NCBI GenBank assembly: GCA_020860985.1
Contig: JAJBTG010000045.1
Span: forward strand, 1 to 9,467
Source of the DNA: Oscillospiraceae bacterium
Lineage (GTDB): Bacteria; Bacillota; Clostridia; UBA1381
DNA length: 9,467 bases
Direction: 5' to 3'
Every line of letters starts with the position of its first letter. The first letter of the stretch is position 1. Shown piece after piece: positions 1 through 5,364 of the stretch. A program made the translations under genes and the position numbers. The notes under the pieces are model-generated. The model was not told the origin of the DNA. It saw nothing but the letters and a program-made list of their open reading frames with translations, and ran no database searches.

Positions 1-254
1 ATATCATCCTTTGCGGGAGCGCCCTGCGGCGGCAGAATATTATACCACCAGTCCATAACGCGCTCGTCCTTTGAAAAGAAACGGTGTCCGCCGATGTCCA
101 TTCTGTTGTTCTTATATTTAACCGTCTGCGATATACCGCCTATTCTGTCGCTTTCCTCTAAGATTGTAACCTCATAATCGTCCGACTTGCTCAAAAGCTC
201 GTATGCCGCCGTAAGTCCGGCCGGACCTGCTCCTATTACAATAATCTTTTTCAT
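1..254 (-). CDS. FAD-dependent oxidoreductase (amine oxidase / protoporphyrinogen-oxidase-like), N-terminal part
   Basis: Only the first 84 codons are present; the gene runs off the left edge. The protein opens with a Rossmann FAD-binding strand-loop-helix: [20 protein letters not shown] carries GxGxxG at residues 8-13, and the following strand ends in an acidic residue (ILEES, about residues 31-35) suited to the FAD ribose. An RIGGI motif and then [18 protein letters not shown] follow, as is characteristic of the FAD oxidoreductases related to UDP-galactopyranose mutase and protoporphyrinogen oxidase. Substrate is not predictable from this fragment. The ATG lies 2 nt after the GtrA stop, and its ribosome binding site (AGAGGAT) is inside the end of the GtrA gene, so translation is probably coupled. 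From general knowledge, this family often sits beside GtrA proteins and glycosyltransferases in surface-glycan clusters, which fits the neighbour. Confidence 0.85.
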   Translation of the reverse strand, partial: MKKIIVIGAGPAGLTAAYELLSKSDDYEVTILEESDRIGGISQTVKYKNNRMDIGGHRFFSKDERVMDWWYNILPPQGAPAKDD

Positions 255-256
255 AA

Positions 257-718
257 TCAATTATCCTCTTTCTGTTTATTCGTATACAGTATTTTTTTTC
301 TTGCGACGAAATTCCACACAAGAACAATCGCCGCGGCAATAATTTTTGACAGCAAAAAATACAAACCGCATATATCCGTCAAAAGATACATTATAACCTC
401 GGTAAGACCGAGTCCTATAACCCCGATTACGGCATACGCGGTAAATTCCGCCGCCTTATTTTTTACCTGCTTGCTCTCGCTGAACACAAAGAAAATCGAC
501 AGCAAATAGTTCGCGGCAAGCCCGACAACGAACGCTATCGCCGCCGCTATCATATAATGCACAAATTTTTCACAGAGCCACAGCACAAAGGCATCGACAA
601 GAAACGCGAAGCCTCCGACAAATATGTATCTGAAAAATTGAATAAAGGTGTTCGTTGTTTTTTTACGAAACAAACTGTCAATATCAAAATGTAAAAGCGC
701 ACCAATAAATTCTTTCAT
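257..718 (-). CDS. GtrA-family small integral membrane protein
   Basis: A 153-aa protein with four predicted membrane helices at about residues 28-48, 53-79, 92-113 and 118-137 and a basic C-terminus. Family marks are [14 protein letters not shown] at the start of helix 1, [11 protein letters not shown] at the end of helix 2 and [11 protein letters not shown] closing helix 4. GtrA proteins are thought to help move or stabilise polyprenyl-phosphate-linked sugars during modification of surface polysaccharides; the exact role here is unknown. Length is typical for the family. The ATG is preceded by AGAGGGG about 7 nt upstream. It lies between a 34-aa membrane protein (26 nt upstream) and an FAD oxidoreductase (2 nt downstream), consistent with an operon for cell-envelope glycan modification. 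Confidence 0.9.
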   Translation of the reverse strand: MKEFIGALLHFDIDSLFRKKTTNTFIQFFRYIFVGGFAFLVDAFVLWLCEKFVHYMIAAAIAFVVGLAANYLLSIFFVFSESKQVKNKAAEFTAYAVIGVIGLGLTEVIMYLLTDICGLYFLLSKIIAAAIVLVWNFVARKKILYTNKQKEDN

Positions 719-744
719 AATTTACCCCTCTGAAATATATTTTC

Positions 745-849
745 TCAATTCACCGACATAAACATAGAAACAATGCCTATGCAAATCGGAACGAGCATAG
801 CGACAGCCGTAACAAGGCATATTATTCTTATTGCTTTTTTACTGAACAT
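745..849 (-). CDS. 34-aa single-span membrane protein of unknown function
   Basis: A short ORF, MFSKKAIRIICLVTAVAMLV followed by 14 more residues, with ATG at 847-849 and TGA at 745-747. A very good ribosome binding site, AAGGAGG, lies about 7 nt before the ATG and overlaps the stop of the SLH gene, so translation is probably coupled. A basic N-terminus (K4, K5, R8) is followed by one hydrophobic stretch, about residues 9-31, with two cysteines (C11, C23) and a proline (P21). This suggests a helix with the N-terminus inside, and no cleavable signal peptide is evident. The gap to GtrA is 26 nt. I do not recognise the family. Strong RBS, proper membrane topology and operon position argue that it is a real gene despite its length. 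Confidence 0.72.
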   Translation of the reverse strand: MFSKKAIRIICLVTAVAMLVPICIGIVSMFMSVN

Positions 850-861
850 AAATATCCCTCC

Positions 862-1560
862 TTACTCACCAATCTTTTCCAAAACACGGCTTATAATAAC
901 CGCCGCCTGCGCGCGGGTAGCCGTTGCTTTCGGGGAGAACGAGCCGTCGTCCATACCCTCTATAAATCCCTGTGCATACGCAAGACGCACATACGAGAAT
1001 GCCCACGAGCTTATGGAATCATTATCCGTAAATTCCAAATCAGCCGCTTCCGTCAAATCCTTCATGGTACTTGCATTGAGCGAATACTGGTACATTATTT
1101 GTACAAGCGACGCCATTTCCTCACGCGTTATCGGAAGATTTCCCGTAAAGGCTCCGTTATATATCGCCTTTGAAGTTATTGTTCCGTCGCTGTTTTCCTT
1201 TGAAACAACATCCACGCTGTAATTGCTTATCATATCGGACGGTATTAATCCCTTATCGAGAGCGCTCTGCAAATACCCTCCGAACCAATCCTTTGAATTT
1301 GCGTCAAGGCACTCGCTGCGGCGAAGCTCAACCGTTTCAATTCCCGCCGCTTCCATCGACATTTTCAGAAATTCCGCGCGGGTTACGGTTCCCTCCGGCT
1401 TAAAGGTTTCCGCCGTTATACCGTTTACAACTCCTTTATCGGCAAGAGAGATTATAGTCTGCTCCGCCCAATGTCCGCTGATGTCCGTAAATTCCGCCGC
1501 GTATGCGGTTGACGACAAAGCGTATATTGACAAAATTACCGCTGTTATTATCTTTTTCAT
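862..1560 (-). CDS. Secreted protein consisting of three S-layer homology (SLH) repeats
   Basis: This 232-aa protein has a signal peptide at residues 1-22 (MKKIITAVILSIYALSSTAYAA) and then goes directly into SLH repeats. SLH1 is about residues 24-74 (FTDISGHWAE, TVTRAEFLKMSMEAAG), SLH2 about 90-160 (DWFGGYLQSALDKGLI, ITREEMASL) and SLH3 about 176-230 (FTDNDSISSWAFSYV, ATRAQAAVIISRVL). SLH triplets bind secondary cell-wall polymer. No catalytic cargo is present, which is unusual; it may be a stand-alone wall protein or what remains of a larger enzyme. The start is well supported: AGGAG lies 6 nt upstream and overlaps the TAG stop of the preceding gene. Its middle part is nearly identical at DNA level to the SLH tail of the upstream acetylesterase, pointing to tandem duplication or gene conversion. 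Confidence 0.88.
   Translation of the reverse strand: MKKIITAVILSIYALSSTAYAAEFTDISGHWAEQTIISLADKGVVNGITAETFKPEGTVTRAEFLKMSMEAAGIETVELRRSECLDANSKDWFGGYLQSALDKGLIPSDMISNYSVDVVSKENSDGTITSKAIYNGAFTGNLPITREEMASLVQIMYQYSLNASTMKDLTEAADLEFTDNDSISSWAFSYVRLAYAQGFIEGMDDGSFSPKATATRAQAAVIISRVLEKIGE
1267..1404 (-). repeat. 138-bp near-identical SLH block, copy 1
   Basis: This copy lies within the free-standing SLH gene and aligns without gaps to 1993-2130 (constant offset 726). I count 10 mismatches in 138 positions, about 93% identity, while the SLH sequence on both sides appears much less similar by eye. It encodes the end of SLH1 and the start of SLH2, including RRSEC and SKDWFGGYLQ. Confidence 0.9.
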
Positions 1561-1569
1561 ATCATTCTC

Positions 1570-2037
1570 CTATTTCAGTAAATCGGCAAGCCTGCTTATA
1601 ATCGCCGCCGCCTGCGCGCGGGTTAAGGTGTTCTTAGGTCTGAATGTACCGTCACCCATGCCCTCTATCAACCCCATCGAATACGCCGCGTCAACGGAAT
1701 TAATATACTCCTCATAAATATCGCTGTCCGAAAACGCTGTTTCCGATGCTTTACCTGATAAATCTATCGGCTGCGACGAATTTCTCATAGCGTAGCCCAG
1801 GCAATTCACCGCGATAACCGCTGTTTCCTCGCGTGTTATCGGTTCATTTCCGTTAAATTCACCGGTGTACACGGTCAAATCAGCCGTTACCGCCTCCTCC
1901 GTATCGGTAGCTTCGGCAAGAGTTTTTGTAATATCCTCACTATTGCAGTCCTCAATCATAGCCTCGGGAATCAAATTTTTATCCAACGCTCCCTGCAAAT
2001 ACCCTCCGAACCAATCCTTTGAATTTGCGGCAATGCA
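1570..2037 (-). pseudogene. Detached C-terminal SLH anchor of the upstream acetylesterase
   Basis: This stretch continues the acetylesterase reading frame after the amber codon at 2038-2040, in the same frame and with no indel, for 155 codons to a TAG at 1570-1572. It encodes the rest of an SLH triplet: SKDWFGGYLQGALDKNLIPE, PITREETAVIAVNCLGYAM and GDGTFRPKNTLTRAQAAAII. It aligns residue for residue with the intact neighbouring SLH protein, where the stop position is GAG (Glu). There is no signal peptide and no convincing ribosome binding site; a TTG at 1996-1998 is the only early start-like codon. It would therefore not make a useful separate product. I read it as a stranded module of a 576-codon CE12-SLH gene, cut off by nonsense mutation, sequencing error or, less likely, readthrough. 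Confidence 0.8.
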
Positions 2038-2130
2038 CTAGCTGCGGCGAATCGCAACCGGTGCAATTCCCGCCGCTTCCATCGACATTTGCAGAAATTC
2101 CGCGCGCGTTACGGTTCCCTCCGGCTCAAA
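1993..2130 (-). repeat. 138-bp near-identical SLH block, copy 2
   Basis: Partner of 1267-1404. It spans the amber codon that splits the acetylesterase gene. Relative to copy 1 the coding-strand differences are seven A/C, one G/T, one C/G and one A/G, and nine of the ten change the encoded residue. Confidence 0.9.
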
Positions 2131-3300
2131 GCAGCCGTTTCCCGTACCCTCAACAGTACCCTGCTCGGCTAAGCCGTTTATTGTTTCCTCCGCCCAGTGT
2201 CCCGAAATATCCGTGAACACCTCGTCCTCTTTAAGATACTGCGCCAATTCCGGAACATCTTCGGGTATCGCGTCGGCAATAAGTCCGGCAACTCTGAGAG
2301 CGCCCTTTTCCTTCATATGTGTCGTATCGTTGGTACCGGTCGGATACGCCTTACTTTCAAGCTGTTCGCAAATAAAATATCCCGACAGCACATCATCCTT
2401 GTCCATCGAGTTCCATGTGTCCGTCATAATCCTGTTGGCGTCAATGAATTTAACTCCCGTTTCCTCCGCGATTTCTCTTGTAGGGTCGGCATAATCGGCT
2501 CTCGATTCCATAAAATTATTATTTTCCTCGTCCCACCACGCGGCTGCCGAGGCGGTCATAAGCACCGGTATACCACCGCGTTTTTCAACCTCGCCGATGT
2601 ACTTTTCCGTTATAAGAGTTTTATAATCCTCAACGCTGATATAGCGCTCGGGGTTATTTTCCGCTCCGTCGTTTATACCGAACTGTATAAACACATAATC
2701 TCCGGGGTACATTTCCGTTAAAATTCTATCGAGTCTGCCGTCGTTATTATAGCTTTTCGAGCTTCTGCCGCCCATAGAGCGGTTTTCAATTATAACATCG
2801 TCGGTAAAATATCTGTCAAAAACCTGACCCCAACCCGTTTGCGGATATACGCTTTCATATTTATATGTCTGCGCGGTAGAGTCGCCCGCGATATAAATCG
2901 TCGGCTTCTCCCCCGTCTCCGTCCTATCGGGAAGCTGCGTTATATCAATTTCCGTTACATTGGGATTATCACCGAGAATTTGCACGGAAATTTTTCCATC
3001 CTTCGGCACTACAGGCTGTTCATTATCCTGTGTTTCCCCCGCCTCAAGCGTGTACGCGCGAACACGCTCACCGCCGTTTATGTAGATATTAGCCGATGTT
3101 TCCGTATCTCCGCCCGTTTTTACGTTTACGGTATAATCGCCGTCGGGAACCTCAACCTCAAGTACAATGCCGTTCTCGCCGTCGGGAACCGCCTCGGTCA
3201 TGTCGTAGGTCTGTGAAAACAGCTCCTCCGCGTGAACCGACGGAATCACCGATACAAGCGACAGTGATAAAACCAATGATAGTATTTTACGCAGCTTCAT
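2038..3300 (-). CDS. Secreted rhamnogalacturonan acetylesterase-like SGNH hydrolase (CE12 type), SLH anchor truncated
   Basis: The 420-aa product has a signal peptide (about residues 1-24, ending SVHA), an N-terminal beta-rich domain (about 25-125) and an SGNH esterase domain (about 132-345). Visible catalytic blocks are IYIAGDSTAQTY with nucleophile Ser141, RSMGGRSSKSY with the oxyanion Gly near 177, FGINDG with Asn210, and TNDTTHMKEKGA with Asp325 and His328. This set is typical of CE12 esterases that remove acetyl groups from galacturonate in rhamnogalacturonan I. SLH1 begins at about residue 362 (FTDISGHWAEE), but TAG at 2038-2040 ends the frame inside the SLH triplet; the paralogue has GAG there. 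The catalytic domain is intact, so a secreted but poorly anchored enzyme is likely. The ATG has AAAGGAG about 7 nt upstream. It is the first gene of its operon. Confidence 0.88.
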   Translation of the reverse strand: MKLRKILSLVLSLSLVSVIPSVHAEELFSQTYDMTEAVPDGENGIVLEVEVPDGDYTVNVKTGGDTETSANIYINGGERVRAYTLEAGETQDNEQPVVPKDGKISVQILGDNPNVTEIDITQLPDRTETGEKPTIYIAGDSTAQTYKYESVYPQTGWGQVFDRYFTDDVIIENRSMGGRSSKSYNNDGRLDRILTEMYPGDYVFIQFGINDGAENNPERYISVEDYKTLITEKYIGEVEKRGGIPVLMTASAAAWWDEENNNFMESRADYADPTREIAEETGVKFIDANRIMTDTWNSMDKDDVLSGYFICEQLESKAYPTGTNDTTHMKEKGALRVAGLIADAIPEDVPELAQYLKEDEVFTDISGHWAEETINGLAEQGTVEGTGNGCFEPEGTVTRAEFLQMSMEAAGIAPVAIRRS

Positions 3301-3434
3301 TATTTTCTCCTTTCAGTAAAGGGCAATGCCCTCAAAAAACACTTTTTGCTTTGTCCTCATAATCTTATGCAATCGTTCGCAAGCTCTGTTTCAAGCGAGC
3401 TTGACAAAGCATTGCCCCGATTTAAATTACAATT
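3301..3434 (-). promoter_or_regulatory. Structured 5' leader of the acetylesterase operon (candidate cis-regulatory RNA)
   Basis: Read on the minus strand, the stretch between the predicted start of transcription (near 3434) and the ATG can form nested stems. An outer stem pairs GGGCAATGC (3409-3417) with GCATTGCCC (3321-3329). A second pairs 3403-3410 with GACAAAGC at 3348-3355. An inner hairpin has arms GAGCTTG/CAAGCTC at 3397-3403 and 3380-3386. The 3' strand of the outer stem ends about 8 nt before the AAAGGAG ribosome binding site and can alternatively fold on itself (GGGC/GCCC, 3321-3331). I do not recognise a known riboswitch class. A small repeated DNA element with inverted ends is an alternative reading. 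Confidence 0.45.
3368..3381 (+). promoter_or_regulatory. cre-like (CcpA/LacI-family) operator candidate
   Basis: TGCAATCGTTCGCA fits the degenerate catabolite-responsive element consensus TGNAANCGNTNNCA at every fixed position and is partly palindromic about a central CG. It lies about 60 bases downstream of the predicted start of the acetylesterase transcript, where a bound CcpA could block elongation. The consensus is loose and the site also overlaps the RNA hairpin described for the leader, so this is a suggestion only. Confidence 0.35.
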
Positions 3435-3440
3435 ATTATC

Positions 3441-3446
3441 ATTATA
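3441..3446 (-). promoter_or_regulatory. Promoter -10 box of the acetylesterase operon
   Basis: A perfect TATAAT on the minus strand in an A/T-rich stretch, about 140 nt before the acetylesterase ATG and downstream of the tadA terminator. With a 17-nt spacer the -35 position (3464-3469) reads TAGATT, a poor match to TTGACA, which suggests help from an activator. A dyad covers that -35 position. Confidence 0.55.
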
Positions 3447-3455
3447 CAACAAACC

Positions 3456-3482
3456 TTATGAAAAATCTATAGTTTTTCATAA
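3456..3482. promoter_or_regulatory. Inverted repeat overlapping the -35 region (candidate operator)
   Basis: Perfect 10-bp arms TTATGAAAAA (3456-3465) and TTTTTCATAA (3473-3482) flank a 7-bp centre TCTATAG that itself contains CTATAG. It begins 9 bp upstream of the TATAAT box and covers the weak -35 position. The placement suits a repressor or class II activator of the acetylesterase operon. There is no U-run arrangement that would make it a good terminator. The regulator is not encoded in the window. Confidence 0.5.
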
Positions 3483-3623
3483 TTTTTTTATTTGGCACGG
3501 CAGAAAAATTACACATTAAATACATCAACACCCAATTAAAGCGCTGCAATAGGAGTTTGTATGTATGCGTTTCACCTCCGAAACCCGATAATATCGGCTC
3601 GTCCTCCGTTCACGGCTCAAGCA
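3483..3623. other. Intergenic stretch with no recognised gene
   Basis: This lies between the tadA terminator and the acetylesterase promoter. It holds a short dyad (CCGATA/TATCGG, 3585-3597), possibly a hairpin or operator. There is also a 27-codon plus-strand ORF (3561-3644) preceded by AGGAG, which runs into the terminator hairpin and looks like chance. I see nothing else. Confidence 0.4.
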
Positions 3624-3670
3624 AAAAAGCCCACCAATGGATAACTTGGATACCCATTGGTGCGCTTTTT
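3624..3670. terminator. Bidirectional rho-independent terminator after tadA
   Basis: The stem has arms CACCAATGG (3632-3640) and CCATTGGTG (3654-3662) with a 13-nt loop. Beyond one C/C mismatch it extends by GC pairs and an A-run facing a T-run (3624-3630 with 3664-3670). Minus-strand transcripts end in GGGCTTTTTT, 26 nt past the tadA stop; plus-strand transcripts would end in GCGCTTTTT. A smaller hairpin (GCTGT/ACAGC, 3680-3693) sits between the tadA stop and this terminator. Confidence 0.88.
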
Positions 3671-3696
3671 CGTTTTTAGGCTGTTTTTACAGCTTC

Positions 3697-4158
3697 TCAA
3701 GTCCTGTTTTTTTTGCTGCGAAGCTCCCTGAAAAATGCCGTAAGAAGTCCGGCACATTCCTCCTCCATAATGCCGCCGCTTACATTGACGTAATAATTAA
3801 AAAGCCCCGCTTCAAACAAATTTATTTTTGAGCCGGCGCAGCCCGATTTACTGTCGTAAGCGCCGAAATACAAATTATCGATACGGGCGTTGACAATCGC
3901 GCCGGCGCACATCGGACACGGCTCGAGCGTCACATACATATCGCACCTCGGGAGCCGCCATCCTCCGAGCTTTTTGCACGCCTTGTCAATCGCATTGATT
4001 TCCGCGTGCAAAAGCGCATTCTTTTTTGTTTCGCGCTTATTATAACCGCGTGCGATGATTTCTCCGTCGCGCACGATTACCGCGCCGACGGGAGTTTCTC
4101 CTATCGACGCCGCTTTACGCGCCTGGCGGATTGCCTCCCGCATAAATTTTTCTTCCAT
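3697..4158 (-). CDS. tadA: tRNA-specific adenosine-34 deaminase TadA
   Basis: A 153-aa cytidine/deoxycytidylate-deaminase-fold protein of normal length for the family. It deaminates A34 to inosine in the anticodon of tRNA-Arg(ACG), letting one tRNA read CGU, CGC and CGA; the gene is usually essential. The zinc site is HAE at residues 51-53 (His51 ligand, Glu53 proton shuttle) and PCPMCAGA with Cys81 and Cys84. TPVGAVIV (22-29) and the C-terminal helix FFRELR also fit. The ATG lies 3 nt after the stop of the preceding ORF with no clear ribosome binding site, so coupling or reinitiation is likely. Met6 has GGAAG about 8 nt before it and is an alternative start. The last codons include a run of eight A. 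It closes the pectinolytic transcription unit, an odd home for a housekeeping gene. Confidence 0.95.
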   Translation of the reverse strand: MEEKFMREAIRQARKAASIGETPVGAVIVRDGEIIARGYNKRETKKNALLHAEINAIDKACKKLGGWRLPRCDMYVTLEPCPMCAGAIVNARIDNLYFGAYDSKSGCAGSKINLFEAGLFNYYVNVSGGIMEEECAGLLTAFFRELRSKKNRT

Positions 4159-4161
4159 ATA

Positions 4162-5343
4162 TTACTGCATACCAATCTTTATATTATCAAGCTCCGTCGC
4201 CCAAGTGAAATTCTTATCCTGCCTTACCGCAAGAACCTCTATCGCGCCGAAGTTTGACGCATTGTCAAAGGTCACGCTGCCCTTGCCTACATTGGAGCCT
4301 CTCGAAACCGTGAAGCTTGCCACTTTCGTATCGAAATCCGCTTCGATTACTATATGATAGAAATCGTCCTTTGAGAAGCCGATACCGACATTTTTCCATT
4401 CGGCGCTTTCAAGTGCACCGTTTGAAATTGCGCCGCCCCAGCTATACTGCATTTCCGTATTTTCGGCGGTCTTAAACGCGAGGAATACCTGATTTGAGCT
4501 GTCCGCAAAGCGAAGCTCTCCGACGGATGTTCCTCCCGTCATAGCGCCTATTTTCCAGTCAAGCTCGATAAGCGCCTTGCCGGTCATAGCTCCCGCCATG
4601 CGGTAAATCGCGTTTCTGTTGCCCTTCGCACTACCGGATATTCCCATGGTTCCCGTGCTTGTAACGCCGATTACATCAAGCGGAGCGGGTTTTGTTCCCG
4701 CCCATCCCGCCGCATCGCCGGCGCTGTAACTTGAGAAATCCTCGTCAACATATAATTTCCATGTTGTGCCCTCGCTGTCCGTGTAATCCGTATATGTCAT
4801 ACTGTCAAGCGGGTTGGGCGTGGGAGTAGGCTCGGGAGTTGCCGTCGGCACGGGTGTCGGGGTAGCGGCAGGCTCCTCGCCCGACGTCAAAATTTCAACC
4901 CTCTTGGTAACCGAGGACGTGTCCGTCAGCTCCTTATCGCCTATGAATATATATCCCGACGGATCCCAGAATACATTCTTGCCTATTGCCTCCGCCATCG
5001 CACGAAGCGGAATCATTGTTCTGCCGTTGTAGCTCTTTGCCGTTACGTCAAGCGTCTTGCCCTCTCCGTTTACGGTGTATTCCGCGCTGTCAAGCGTCAT
5101 TTCTATATCATAGCCGCCGCCGGAAAGAGTAACCTTTCTCGAAGCGTCGTCATAGCCTACCTCCATTCCGAAGCTTTCGGAAATAAAGCGTACCGGTACA
5201 AGCGTCCTGTCGCCCTCGGCGATAAACGGAACCACCTCATCGTCGTTCTCGTCAACCTTTGTCAGCTTTGAGCCGACATAAGCATACGGACTGTCAATCA
5301 CAAGCGCAACGCTTGAAGCCGCAACCTTACCGCTGCCGATTGT
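4162..5343 (-). pseudogene. Stalk-domain (copper amine oxidase N-terminal-like) plus C-terminal beta-sandwich-like ORF, lacking its N-terminus
   Basis: The frame is open for about 393 codons after TAA at 5344-5346. It encodes a PF07833-type stalk module with its paired motifs (FIAEGDRTLVPVRFISESFG; NGRTMIPLRAMAEAIG), then a Pro/Thr linker (TPTPVPTATPEPTPTPNP), then about 210 residues opening with LYVDEDFSSYS and ending TWATELDNIKIGMQ, resembling secreted beta-sandwich/LamG-like modules. The first plausible start, GTG at 5299-5301, has no ribosome binding site and falls inside the first strand of the stalk module; there is no signal peptide. The frame equals that of the upstream lyase, whose TAG lies 21 bp before the TAA. 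It is best read as the separated C-terminal part of the lyase, or as a secreted protein that lost its 5' end. The long open frame implies recent loss. The stop lies 3 nt before tadA. Confidence 0.7.
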
Positions 5344-5364
5344 TTATGTGCAGTGGTCGCCCGG

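Noticed and set aside
773..1717. Plus-strand ORFs over the SLH genes (773-1222, 1170-1403, 1223-1717)
   Set aside because: They are antisense shadows of strongly supported SLH coding sequence, with no domains and no good ribosome binding sites.
1267..2130. Diversity-generating retroelement variable/template pair, prompted by coding-strand A in one copy at 8 of 10 differing sites
   Set aside because: Two sites (C/G and G/T) have A in neither copy, many shared adenines are unchanged, the block is in the middle of SLH repeats rather than at a C-type-lectin or Ig-fold end, and no reverse transcriptase or accessory gene is in the window.
3561..3644. 27-codon plus-strand ORF preceded by AGGAG
   Set aside because: It ends inside the terminator hairpin, has no recognisable feature and is transcribed against all neighbours; chance is the simpler reading.
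4800..4870. GT-rich tandem-like repeat on the plus strand
   Set aside because: It is simply the complement of the Pro/Thr linker codons of the stalk-module ORF.
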